Assembly: GCA_023525715.1 (NCBI GenBank)
Contig: CM042017.1
Coordinates: 82,303,357-82,367,356, forward strand
DNA from: Cichorium intybus
Taxonomy: Eukaryota > Streptophyta > Magnoliopsida > Asterales > Asteraceae
Reading direction: 5' to 3'
DNA: 64,000 nucleotides
Of the stretch, positions 1 to 11,125 are shown one piece after another; the first letter of the stretch is position 1; every line of letters begins with the position of its first letter. The notes beneath the pieces were generated by a model. It was not told the DNA's origin and made no database searches. It saw nothing but the letters and a program-made list of their open reading frames with translations. Position numbers and translations under genes: made by a program.

Positions 1-1085
1 AACCACACATGTGCTTACCAGCACCATTATCAAAGTACGAAATGTTTTTCTTCCCTTCTTCATCTCCTTTATATGTGAAAAACATAGAAGGACCCACATC
101 TTTGTCTTTTTTTTCTATTGTTGTAGTAAATAGACTTCTTTCTTCCATTTTAGGAAATTTGCATTCATAACTAAAATGACCATAGTCATTGCAATTATAA
201 CATTGAACCTGAGACTTATCACTTCGTTGTTGAAATCCTCTTATTCCTCGTCCTTGAAATCCTTGACCACGACTGAAAGACTGATATCTTTCATTTACTT
301 GACTTCTATCACAGGATTGTCTACCAAGTCCTCGTCTGCCAGGTCCACCTCTATAGCTTCCTCTATAACCACCACGATTTCCTCTACCATGTACATAGCT
401 GCTGCTACTTTGATTTTCATTAATGGACATTTTGCTTTGTAAAGCATGCTCCAACTTGCTAGTATCATCATATTGATTTATTCTTTGTTCATGGGCTTGA
501 AGAGTACCTACAAGCTCATCAATAGATATCACCGACAAGTCTTTTGATTATTCAATAGCTGTGGCTACATAATCAAATGTTTGGATTAATGAAGGAAGTA
601 ATTTTTCCATCACCCTTACTTCGTCAACAGCTTCACCATTTCTTTTCATCTCGTTCGCCACCATTTTTAAGCGAGTAACATAATCATTTCTACTCTCTGA
701 ACTTTTCCTCTTTAACGTTTCAAATTTAACCGAAGTGATTGGAGTCGTACCTTTTGCGCCTTTTCAACTCCTTGGAGAGATTTCTGCAGAATCTCCCATG
801 CTTTCTTTAATGTCTTTGCGTCTGAGATTTTTTCAAAGGTTGATTTGTTCACACCTTGAAAAATTAAGAACAAAGCTTTTTATCTCTTTTTCGGGACTCC
901 CTTAACTTCGTCTTTTAAGCATCTGTTAAAGCCGCTTCAGTAGCTGCATCTACAGGCTCTATGTACCCATCTTCAATAATATCCCAAATATCTTGAGAAC
1001 CGAGTAATACCTTCATTTGAATACTCCAGTTCCCTTAATTTGTGGACGTCAATTTTGGGATTTGCGGTTAAATCATGTTCGCCAT
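1..1085 (-). pseudogene. Ty1/copia gag and start of protease, decayed
   Basis: Read on the minus strand, this is the 5' coding part of a copia retrotransposon whose LTR and primer site lie just to the right. A CX2CX4HX4C zinc knuckle (C-Y-N-C...H...C) sits at 161-202, preceded by an RG/RGG-rich nucleic-acid-binding stretch at about 210-430. At the left edge the frame reads YFDNGAGKHMCG, where copia proteases have a DTG(A) active-site motif, so the catalytic triad is altered. Near 910-1050 the N-terminal gag motif (WSIQMK...LLGSQDIW) is visible. Stops follow the first ATG (about 1083) and recur near 905, and frameshifts separate the blocks, so no full Gag can be made. The element continues beyond the left edge. 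Lineage is not assigned. Confidence 0.85.
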
Positions 1086-1118
1086 CGTCTTGTCTTTGAA
1101 ACGTTGAACAAAGCCTTA

Positions 1119-1130
1119 GCTCTGATACCA
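1119..1130 (-). other. Primer-binding site (tRNA-iMet) of the left-edge copia element
   Basis: The plus strand reads GCTCTGATACCA, the reverse complement of the standard initiator-Met primer site TGGTATCAGAGC. It lies five bases from the LTR end at 1136, the normal spacing, and fixes the element's minus orientation. Confidence 0.9.
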
Positions 1131-1135
1131 CTTAT

Positions 1136-1585
1136 TGGAGATTATAGAGGGAAGATAGTAACAACTCTATAAGATTGCTTCACCAACTTTGTACACTCAT
1201 AAACAATTTTCGTTTTTCAAAGGAGAGCTACTGCTTTGTTTTTGTATTTCACTTACTTCACTTTATTTCACACTCTTTTCTATTACAAACACTAAGTCCT
1301 TTATATATAGGGAAACAAAAACTAATACTTAATATTAAAGTAAACTTAATAGCTAAAAATACTTCAAGACTAAGAAAACATATAGCTAAGTTTTCTTCAA
1401 GACTAAGCAAACTTCATAACTAAGCAAACTTCATAACTAAGAAGACTTCATGGCTAAGAAAAATTTATTACTAAGAAAACTTCATGACTAAGAAAATTTC
1501 ATCACTAAGAAAATTTCATGGCTAAGAAAACTTCATTTTCAGCCCCATTTCTTTTGTTGACTTTTATTGGGTTTGAAGTCTAACA
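1136..1585 (-). repeat. 5' LTR of the left-edge copia element
   Basis: On the minus strand the 450-bp block starts TGTTAGACTTC and ends CTCCA directly before the primer site. A TATATATA box lies at 1302-1309 in the minus direction, suggesting a transcript leader of roughly 150 nt. The U3 part contains a tandem repeat (about 1367-1535). The 3' LTR would lie outside the window, so LTR divergence cannot be judged. Confidence 0.8.
1367..1535. repeat. Short tandem repeat in LTR U3
   Basis: About eight imperfect copies of a unit near 20 bp, with the core 'aagaaaacttcatgactaag' varying at a few positions. It lies upstream of the LTR TATA box, the usual position of retrotransposon enhancer repeats; an enhancer role is inference only. 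Confidence 0.75.
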
Positions 1586-2840
1586 TATATAACCCCACCC
1601 CAAAATCAAAACACCTAATTGTGGGATACGCTTAGACTATCCGGTATGCCTCACCTTTCCCACGCCGACACATCAGCAAAAATCTCCTCCACGCCGTGGA
1701 GGAGATGGTCTCCACCGGAAGTTGTTGTGCCCACGGAGAGAGAGAGAGAGAGAGAGAAAAAAGAAGAAGACAGAGACAGAGAGAGAAGAAGAGAGATTTT
1801 GCCGTTTCTTGCCGTTCTCCCTTCCACGCCCACCCACGGCCACGCCACCCATGCCCAGGGGCGGTGTTCCTCACCGTGGCATCATGCCACCTCAGCCCAC
1901 GCCATGCGCTGTGGGACGCATACCGCACAGCCTTAAATGGAACCAAGTTTGTCCCCATTTCTTTGACTTATGATTGCAGATTAAACCTGATTACGAATAC
2001 ACCTCCGATCAGTTTCAAGGTAGCCAGCAAATTCAGTAAAGAATTCTCGATCATCACAGTTGCGGGATTACGACAACAGTTCGTCTTCCGATTATGAGGA
2101 CGCCTACGATTACTCTTCCAATTTCGTTTGCAGTTCGTTGGTGGAAATTCAATTGAAAATGCAAGTCATGTTCATGTTTGTGGTTGTTTTTGCTCGTCAA
2201 CGTTTACATAATTCCATAACATAATCCCAAAAAATTGGCTTTATTTGAAGTTGAATTTAGTAATTTCAAAATTAGGTCTATATTTTGATTTTGATTGCTC
2301 TTTCATGTTAACCTTCTTCTATCAAGTCTTCCTCTCCATTGGTATTGTCATTGGTTGCACGAAAACAATCAACTTCTTCAAAAGATTTCAAAGCTACAAA
2401 TTGCTTTTCATAGTATTCTTTCTCCCCTGAGTATTCGGTGTAAACAGATAAAAATGCGTACACGTACACAAGGAATACAGAATATTATTACAGAGGGTAT
2501 AGTTATAAATTCAAAAATAAATTTAATTCAAGAAAACAAGCGCAATAAGTTGAATAGACTCGCAGGTGACTGCTTTTTGGTACATGGGTATAAAATTGCC
2601 TAAAAGACAAAGCTCAAGAAAATGACATATCATCGTACAACCAACAATGCATTTGGTATCATCCTATATAATTATCCTATTATGCAACCTGACTTGGCTC
2701 GCTCACTGATTTGTTAATTCATGTTTTCGATTTTCCACTCTCTGTTTCTCTCTCCGACTTTTTGTTTACCAATTTATGTGCACAAATCCACAAACGTAGC
2801 AGATTCAACTAATCTATTAATTGCTTTGTATTTGTTGCAG
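1586..2840. other. Unassigned region with GA microsatellite and possible degraded exon
   Basis: No gene is recognised. It holds a perfect 10-bp-arm hairpin (CTCCTCCACG, 1-nt loop, 1684-1704), a GA-rich tract (1737-1800), and a GC-rich stretch (1800-1940) whose open frames in several phases are compositional. An open serine/acidic stretch (about 2053-2158, ...DYDNSSSSDYEDAYDYSS...) lies just upstream of the NSE4 exon at 2841 and could belong to that gene's N-terminus, but I cannot match it to the family. Confidence 0.4.
1737..1800. repeat. GA microsatellite
   Basis: Degenerate (GA)n / (GAGA)n purine run. It accounts for the charged RERERE-type frames read through this area. Confidence 0.9.
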
Positions 2841-3141
2841 ACAATAGAGATGATATAACAAGGGTTGATTCGGAGAAATTCAGATCAATTTTCGATGAAT
2901 TAGTAGAATGCCTGCATCAACATGGTAACTTTTGCCACCATATCATATCGTGTGGGTCAGAAGTTTGTGATTGTGTGTTTAAAACGTATACAATGATCTA
3001 ATTGGCTTGGTTGTTTATGGTATTGTTCTATCTTTTTTATCTTGCCCCAATAACGGGAACACAATCAAGATAATTTGGATTCTTCATCTGCACATAAATA
3101 GTTTCTTTCACTTGTCTACATAATTATTTTGCAATGGTTCA

Positions 3142-5756
3142 TGTATTACAATCGTACTTTTCCCATAAACCCCAATTGAATTGATACTCAAAATATAAAA
3201 CATACAGGAGGCTACGTAGGGTTAGACAAGTACATATGGCTAAACTATTCTAGCTAACTAAATGGGCTGGACTAATAATAATACAACATATATACACTAA
3301 TACGCCCCCGTAGTTTGAGCGGGAGGTCTTGACTGAACACTTAACCTGGACCTGAAATCCGTGAAGAGAGACGTATGTAGCCCTTTAGTAAAGATGTCAG
3401 CATATTGAAGGCTGGAAGGGACATGTAAAACACGGATTTGACCGGTAGCAAGTTTGCCACGCACGAAGTGAATATCCATCTCTATATGCTTGGTGCGTTG
3501 ATGCTGAACTAGGTTCGACGATAAGTACACAGCACTAACATTATCACAGTAGACAATAGTTGCTTTCTATAGTGGTGAGTGGAGTTCCCGTAATAGGTTA
3601 CGTAGCCAACAAATTTCTGTTACGGCATTGACAACACCTCTGTATTCAGCTTCAGCACTGGATCGAGAAACAGTCGGTTGATGTTTCGAAGACCAAGATA
3701 GGAGGTTGTCACCAAGGAACACACAATAACCACTCGTAGATCGCTTAGTAGTAGGGCATCCTCCCAATCTGCATCAGAGTACGCAATAAGCCCAGTGGTA
3801 GGGGAGGGGTGAAGCTGAAGACCTAAGTCAAGAGTACCGCAGAGATATCGAAGGATACGCTTTAAAGCGTGTAGGTGCGGTTCCCTGGGGTCATGCATAA
3901 ATAGACAGATCTGCTGGACTGCATATGATAGATCCGGGCAAGTGAAAGTGAGATACTGCAGTCCATCGACAAGGCTGCGATATAAGGTGGGATCCGTAAC
4001 TGGAGTGCTGGTCGGGTCTAGTTTGGACCGGGTATCAGCAGGTATGCGACACGGGTTGCAGTTAGACATATTTGCCCGTTCCAAAAGTTCCACCGCATAT
4101 TTACGTTGAGATAAGAAGATACCCTTGTCATCCCTTGTAGCTGCCACACCCAAGAAGTAAGACAGAGAACCCAAGTCCTTCATGGCAAACTCCGTAGCCA
4201 TGAGAGAAATAATGAACTGTAAAAGGCTCGTGGAGGATGTAGTGAGGATGATGTCATCAACATATAACAATAAGTATGCCACCTGAGTCACAGCTACTGT
4301 AAGTAAAACCACAGCGACTGTGAGTCCCCTGCAAAAAATAAATAGGGAAGAGTCACAGCGACTGTGAGTAAAACCAATCTTTGTAATGTAAGCCACAAAT
4401 GGTTGAAACCAAGCACGTGGTGCTTGTTTCAACCTATAAAGAGAATGCTGTAATCTACAAACATGATCCGGATAGTTAGGATCTCTGAATCCCGGTGGCT
4501 GATGCATGAAAACTGTCTCATTTAGTTGACCGTGCAAGAAAGCATTCTTGACATCTAGCTGATGAATGGGCCATTTCCGAGAAACGGCAAGACTTAAGAC
4601 TGTTCGTATGGTGGCCGGTTTGACAACCGGACTGAAAGTCTCATCACAGTCAATACCCGGTCGTTGGCTCTTGCCATTGGCGACTAAGCGCGCTTTATAG
4701 CGCTCTAGAGTGCCATCTGCCTTATACTTCTTTCGAAATAACCACATCGACCGAACAATATTAGCCCCAGGAGGCCTCGGTATAAGAACCCAAGTCCTGT
4801 TATCAATAAGAGCACGGAATTCATCATTCATGGCAATGGTCCAATTGGGATCTTGAAGGGCTTGGAGGTGGGAGCGAGGAAGAGGAGATTCGGTGGTAGT
4901 GTGGAGATTTAGGCGTTGGATGGGTTTGACAATTCCTGAGCGGAGGCGAGTGACCATGGGGTGTGATGAAGGGGGAGGGGGTGGGGGTGCGGGGGGCTGT
5001 TTTGAGGAGACTGATCAGGGGAGGAGAGATTAGAATTAGAGGATATATCAGGAGAATGGTCTAAAGGAGGGGTATCGGTCTCGGGTTCAGCATGGCCGAT
5101 TGAGGTGGGAGCAGCCGTGGAGGGGCTGTCAGCGGTGAGAAACTCACGAGATATGGGTGAGTCGGTGGAGGGGGTATCAAGAAAGGAGTAATTTGGAGCA
5201 CGGTCAGGCGTCATGGCCTGAAAAGGAAACACGTCTTCTTTGAAGACGACGTGTCGTGAGATAATGATTTTTCGGGTGGTTAAGTCAAAGCATCGAAACC
5301 CACGATGGTGAGAGGGGTACCCAAGGAAAATACAAGGTGTAGACCGGGGTGCTAATTTATGTAGAGTGGGTATGTGAGGATAGCATAAGCAACCAAAGAC
5401 ACGAAGATGAGTGAAGATCGGTGGTTTATTAAACAATTTGGTGTATGGTATTTCGTTTTTGATTGAGGATGATGGGGTACTGTTAAGGAGATGAGTGGTC
5501 ATATGGAGAGCTTCGACCCAGTATGTGGGTGGAAGATGGGCTTGGAAAAGGAGTGTACGGATAGTGTTGTTGATGGCTCGGATCATACGTTCTGACTTCC
5601 CGTTTTGTTGAGAAGTTCGGGGACAAGAAAAACGAAATGTAATACCATTTTGATCGAAGAGATTGTGAAACTGTTGATTGTCAAATTCACCACCATGGTC
5701 ACACTAAAAAGCTTGAATATCGGTTTTGAATTTGTTATTAACAATAGCACGAAAAT
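3142..5756 (-). mobile_element. Truncated Ty1/copia element inside NSE4
   Basis: A minus-strand copia element with a short 3' LTR at 3142-3296 (155 bp; minus strand TGTATATATG...TAATACA) directly after the pol stop, but no 5' LTR, gag or protease. It breaks off at 5756 in the middle of the integrase core, directly abutting NSE4 exon sequence. Either the insertion was followed by a deletion that took the 5' half plus part of the exon, or it was 5'-truncated. No target-site duplication can be tested because one end is missing. Confidence 0.8.
3297..5756 (-). pseudogene. copia pol fragment: integrase C-half, reverse transcriptase, RNase H
   Basis: Minus-strand order from 5756 downwards: integrase core remnant with the CDHGGEF block (about 5690) and an in-frame stop before it; integrase C-terminal part (4909-5586, with FGCLCYPH and IFLGYP motifs); reverse transcriptase (3620-4957) with DVKNAFLHG and the YVDD catalytic box at 4253-4264; RNase H (3297-3767) with SAEAEYRG and the QHQRTKHIEMD and ADIFTKGL C-terminal motifs. 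Frame changes near 4930, 3765 and 3550 separate the pieces. An extra segment of about 13 residues (LTVAVVLLTVAVT) sits just before the YVDD box. The product would be non-functional. Confidence 0.9.
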
Positions 5757-6272
5757 GTTGATGCAGAGGCATTACTGGATATCACTAATACCATCATGAC
5801 TTCTGTTAAGGCACAAAGTAATAAAGGAGGGACTGCATCTGACTTTGTATCTTGTCTACTAAAGAACTTTGGTCAAATTGTAGAGTAGGAAGTGATGGTA
5901 CTCATGAAATTAGGAACTCTATTATATGGAAAGACATTGGAATTTCAATATATCATGTTTTTCTCAAGGCTGATGGATGCTGCACAATGTAAATACCAAT
6001 CTCTCTCTCTATCTCTCTCTATACCCTGTGATCTTTAAAGTTACATTTGTTAATTTTTTTTGTTAATCGCAGGATTGGGCCAATGAATTATGAAATTAAG
6101 CAATGAAAGGCTGTTGAGCAAAGAAAGCGTTAAGACTAACTGAAAAAGCATGCCCTGAAGAGGTAATTACGTTTGCAATAAAATTTAATTTGCATTTATG
6201 AATCGTGTAAACAATTACACATTGTGTTGGCTTTTACAGCTTGCTTCAAGTGTTACAGAAGAAAACCAATAT

Positions 6273-6328
6273 GGAATACCTTTAGGTTTTGTTTATTAGC
6301 ATCTAACTTTTGAACCTAAAGGTATTCC
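6273..6328. repeat. 16-bp perfect inverted repeat
   Basis: Arm ggaatacctttaggtt (6273-6288) and its exact reverse complement (6313-6328) flank a 24-nt loop, at the point where NSE4-like sequence stops. It could be a small foldback remnant or a deletion scar. Confidence 0.85.
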
Positions 6329-6879
6329 AGGTTTGTGACAATGGTATTATGCAGATTTGATAGTTTATTTTAGCAACCTACTTTGAAATAAATTGTACTT
6401 TGGAGGTAATGGCTTTTTTATCAACTAGGTTTAACGGAAAAATAGTGGAACTTAAAATAAATGATAGAACTGGTCCTATTAGGAGATTTCAAGATTTTTT
6501 TTACATAAATGGTAATGAAAAAAATGAACGATATGGTCCTTTTTGCAGAAAAAAGGTTCGAAATGGTCCTAAAGTAAAGAGCATTACAGGTACAGTTCAT
6601 CAGTTTGTGCGGACAAGAGGAAGATGCTCCAAATCTTGATTCTGGTAACCTATCTTTCTGTAATGCCCCGTTCCCCTGTACGTTCGAAATTTCGAGTTTT
6701 TATTATTTGTAGGGACAAAATTATTAAATAACAATAATAATAATAATAATAAACCTTGAAATCAATTTATAAGTTGAAAGGGGTCCAGTGTCATTATAGC
6801 AAACTTTAAAAGTGAGAATTAAGGTGTTGGATTAAATAAAAATAGGAAAGCAAACTCTAGGGGCCAAAGTTGCAAACTC
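6329..6879. other. Unassigned, with (AAT)n microsatellite
   Basis: No convincing gene. An open stretch at 6400-6639 has no recognisable domain; a short EEDAPNLDS stretch (about 6621-6648) followed by a gt could be an NSE4 exon remnant. A short (AAT)n run lies near 6728-6752. Confidence 0.4.
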
Positions 6880-7349
6880 TAGGATCTTCAATAGACTTGC
6901 AGAGTGCAAGCTAAAAAAAGAAAGTAGCATCGATTCGCATGTTCTCAAGATTGAAGGATACATAGGCGAATTGTACGAACTTGGTCACCCAATTAGTCAG
7001 GAGATGAGTGTTAACATCCTACTTGATTTGCTGACTAATAGGTACGATCTGTTCATTCAGACGTATAGAAAGGAAGACCAGAAAAAGACTTTTATGGAAA
7101 TGCATTCAATGTTGACTTTATACGAGTCACTCATGGACAGACATAGTTCCACTGGTTCAGCTACTTCTGGATTGAGTCTAGTGAGGAGACGCAGCAAGAA
7201 ACGATCCAGATCGTCTGGACATGTTCTGAGATGTCTCAAACTGGGAATCCATAGTATCGGATACAGTCATAGAAAGATTGGAAGATGCTCTAAGGTCAAA
7301 TCTTTTGGAAAGTCAAGTATATCTAAAAACCTCAAAACTCCTGATCCAT
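6880..7349 (+). pseudogene. Ty1/copia gag fragment (element A)
   Basis: An open frame reads RLAECKLKKESSID...HVLKIEGYIGELYELGHPISQEM...ILLDLLTNRYDLF, the mid-region of copia Gag (UBN2-type fold). The corresponding block of copia B (about 59370-59580) has the same arrangement. N-terminal Gag, zinc knuckle and protease are absent. It heads a long noncoding stretch that ends in a 3' UTR and LTR of the copia B family, so it is taken as the only coding remnant of a non-autonomous element. No 5' LTR is found upstream. Confidence 0.7.
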
Positions 7350-10300
7350 AATTCCTTGATACATGATGTGATAGTCACATTTTTTTGTATGCAGGGAATC
7401 AATAGGGTACGGGACTTTGATGCATAAAAGCACATTTGGATTGAATCTCCAGCTCCTGCAGATTTGAAGTTTAGTTAGATATTATAGTCTTGTTATTAGC
7501 TTATTTGATGTGTGCGACATTGTTTGTCATATAGTACATTGTTCAAGGATATTTTCGGTTTTATAAAATGTTGATTTTCTTTTAATACATGTTTATTTAA
7601 ATTTTCCTTGAAATGTTATATGAATGAGTTAATTGCATAAATGGTGATAACTTAAATGTTGATACATCAAAAGTGTTTGGATTCAGGAATTGTGTTCTCT
7701 GTGATTGTTAAAGTAAATTTTATAAGAAATGAATCACCCAAAGGTCCAGTTGGACAGGACTTTGGAATCATTTGAGTTAGAGTCACATGATGAATTAAGT
7801 TCTTAATAAAACATATGTGGCAAGAAATGAATCACCCAAAGATCCAGAGTATAGGATTTTGGAATCAGTTCAGTTAGAGTCAAGTGATGATTGCATATCT
7901 TGAAAAAAATTAACAAAGTCATAAATTTACATAGAGATGTAAAGGACATGAGCAACAGACACACTAGTTACTGTGTATAGCTCATATCTTCGAAAAGAAC
8001 ACAATTAATTATACTTCACAATATTTGTCAATTAGTATGGCAAATATGGCTTCGCTTATCAGAGTAAGCGATTGATTGAAACCTTGAACTGTTCAAGGAC
8101 TTCAAAGGAAGTATAAGATCAACAGAACCTGAGTAACATCATAAACTGAGAAAAAGTTTCACAGTTTATTCTCTTCCAAGAACATTAATGGTTATAATGT
8201 ATCTTAGGGAAGATGATGGAGCATTGGTCGAAATAGTTCGATCCTCGATGTATAAGATACACTTCAATTAGTTTCCGATGAATTGAATAGTCAACCAGTC
8301 AGACCATAGAAACCATATTCCGACCACATCTTAGACTAAATAGGTTTTGCAGACACTGACTGAAATGTAAAGCTGTACCTGAAAAAGAAAGAGCACTTTT
8401 AGAAAGGACTCATATTCTAAGGAAACAGTGGGAGTTAAGACAGTCCTGAATGAGTTCAGGATTAGCCAAGTAAAAGAACCTTTAGTCATCACTAGGCTTG
8501 AAGCAGAAATCAAATTTCTGTTTAAAACTGACATACTCTTCTCTTGACCAGTAGTATTGGTCACCGTCATAAGGTGTTATGATTAGGGGTGACATACCGA
8601 TTAGTGGTAAAACACTAAAGTTGGTACGGATAAGCAATCTGACTACTTGGAAGCATTGGTGAGCCCGGTTGCTACCAAATAAGAGAACCTTAGGGCGAGA
8701 CACAGTCTATGTAACAATTTGATTGACTTTACACCTGGCCTAAAAACTAGTGGGAGTAATTGAGTCGTCAAAAGAAAGTGACATGGATGGAAATGTCTAT
8801 GTAACAGTTTGATTGATTTTACACCTGGTCTAAAAACCAGTAGGAGTAATTGAATCATCAAAAGAAAGCGACATGGATAGAAATGTACTTACAGAACATC
8901 TGGTTGAGTGAGACGATACTCAGAGTCAAGAAATTGATTCCGAGAGAAGCACTCTCAATACAATATGAAATCCGAAAGGATACTGTTAAGTAAAGCTGCA
9001 CCTTGTGAATCATTAGTGGAGCGTGTGTGGTTTACCGGCACACTAATAGGGACTCACAAAGAGTGTGCCAATACAAAAGTACCTAGGCCCGGGATTATTC
9101 CTACGTGCACCTCGCCAGAAAGAAAATTCGGATTCTCAAAATGTGCCAAAAGGTTTGGATTTTGTGAATAGCCTGAAATATTCCTATAACTATGTCAGAA
9201 AGGTTTCGGATTCTCAAAATGTGCCAAAAGGTTTGGATTTCGTGAATAGTCTAAAATAATGAAAGCCAGTGGGAGTATCGCTGTCATCTACCTATCACTG
9301 TATACTGTTTCTAGGAAACGTCTCTTATCATTACAAAGTTTAATGACTTGGTGTTAAGAGACGGATCACTATGAAAGACTTAAAAGAGATACAACGTACT
9401 TAAGTGGTTGCAAACATCTATTAGATAGAGCAAAAACTCTGCCAATATGATCTTGATAAGATTCAAGATGCATAAACTCAGGAAAAGAGTTTCCTATCAT
9501 TACAAAGTGTGATGAAATGGCATGAGAGATATAAAGAAGGTGCCACACACTCACGTAGTTTACAGACGCCCATCGGATAGATGAAATCGTCAGTATAGAC
9601 CTAGTCATTGTAAACATGATATTGGTAAGATTCAAGATTCATGAGAAAGAGTCTCCGAAAGGAAATAGTTTTCAAAAGTCGTGACACAGGGATTATAAGT
9701 AATATTAAAATTCCGAAAGGGTTTGGAATAAGATTATATCAGATTCCACGAGCTTCTTGGATTGATCAGAAGTGTCATGAACATGTCCTGATGACTTAAT
9801 GCTTAGAGCATAGTAAGTTGGATTCAGGATATGACCTGGCTGAGAATACTTAATGAATTTTGAACACACGTGAGAAATCATTGGGAAATGATTGGGGTTA
9901 ATGTTGGTAATAATTTGAAAGGGTTTTCAAATCGGTAATTATTAACATGAGGACTTGGTGCTAAAGGACTTAATGGTTAAAAAGTTTCATAGGTATTCCA
10001 ATAGAGCGCGCGTGGGTCACCGGCACATCATAACACCTCGAAATAGTCTTAGGGTACAATCATGTGGACTAAAGACCCCGAGAACCATGGGAAGTCACAG
10101 TACACATCAACAGAATAGAGTTGTTAGTGAGAATGACAGAATGACAAACTGAGATATTATCGGAAGAGTGTCCGATTGGATAAAGTGTATCAATGTAAGA
10201 CATATTGGTTACATAGATAGAGTGAAAGGTCATATAGACATACATATAAAACATGAATTGAAAGTTTAAAAGAAATCTAGAAACCGATAATAGTTTTATG

Positions 10301-10424
10301 AAAGATCCGACTTAGTGATTACCTCGTGGAGACTTGGTAATAAGCAGGAGTAGCTACCAGTCAGATTTTATGTTTCAATTTTCGAATGTTTTACTTCCCA
10401 AATAATTTAATTATTCAGAAAGGT
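7350..10424. repeat. Noncoding internal region of element A with serial local duplications
   Basis: Imperfect direct duplications, each different in sequence: 7724-7821 and 7822-7900 (spacing about 98); 8706-8795 and 8796-8885 (spacing 90); 9127-9204 and 9205-9258 (spacing 78); and a looser one at about 9290-9470 and 9480-9660. A block with 'gtgtggtttaccggcaca' (about 9024-9041) also occurs in the 5' UTR of copia B (about 58490 and 58568) and in degraded form near 10008. No frame longer than about 90 codons is open. Confidence 0.75.
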
Positions 10425-11125
10425 CCACAGTCGCTCATAATTTGGGAAGTAAGTATTGAATCGAGACTGTCATGAATTGGTTGTAGATTGTCTGAGAAGT
10501 TAGACATAGCAATAGGATTGCTACAATGTTCATGAGTACTTAGAAATGGAGATTTGAGTATTGGATAAACCTGCGCTCAATAGATTGCTTCATGGATTAT
10601 ATCACAAGCAATTTTGAGACGATAATATCTTATGGTCTTAAAGCGGAGACATATGAGTTTAAATTTATAAGTCAGTTGTGCATTGATAATACGTAAACGC
10701 ATCGGTAACTCGATGTTATAAAACGTCTTGTTGTACACGATTTTGATGAGTAAATGACACAAACATATGAGTCGAACCTTATTCGTTCCTTGACCCTGAT
10801 GGGAAAAAGATATATGTAGGCCTCTCGATGATTTTGAAGTTGACTAAAGTGCTGGCCAGCCAGGACTGAATTGATGTGTTCAATTAGAAGTCTTACGTCA
10901 TATGCAAAATCGGAAATCGAGAAACAGAGTATTGAACAGAGATTGATCTCAATACATGTCTCGTGTCCGAAAATATCTTGTTGGACGAAGGATCATATGA
11001 TCACTTATCTATGGACAGAACTGACTGGGTCAGAGTTCAACAACGGTTTCTAGGAAGCTGAGATTTGTTGATTAATCTGAAGATAAATGGACAATTAAAG
11101 TCATAGACTTATCCAAATGGGAGAC

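Larger units (their letters stand above)
2841..6162 (+). pseudogene. NSE4: NSE4 (SMC5/6 complex kleisin) pseudogene, interrupted by a copia element
   Basis: NSE4 is the kleisin subunit of the SMC5/6 DNA-repair complex. Three blocks match plant NSE4. Exon 2841-2924 (flanked by ag and gt) reads DDITRVDSEKFRSIFDE...LHQH. Block 5757-5988 reads DAEALLDITNTIMTSV...ASDFVSCLL and then, after a frame change near 5876-5890, NSIIWKDIGIS...GCCTM. Exon 6073-6162, joined through an intron with gt/ag ends (5989-6072), continues IGPMNYEIKQ and then, after another frame slip, LTEKACPEE. Lesions include a TAG near 5881 and a TGA after IKQ that looks like CGA to TGA decay. A copia fragment (3142-5756) replaces part of the intron and about 25 nt of the next exon. 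The C-terminal NSE4 domain is not seen. 6241-6272 (SSVTEEN) and 6595-6648 (EEDAPNLDS) might be further exon remnants. The family match is from memory of conserved motifs. Confidence 0.8.

Noticed and set aside
1620..1940. Possible MITE with ends 'ccggtatgcctcacc' and 'gcggtatgcgtcccac'
   Set aside because: The inverted similarity is short and broken, and no target duplication is evident.
1619..2097. Overlapping open frames on both strands, rich in R/E or S/L
   Set aside because: They read through the GA microsatellite and GC-rich flanks; frames are open in several phases at once and no domain is seen.
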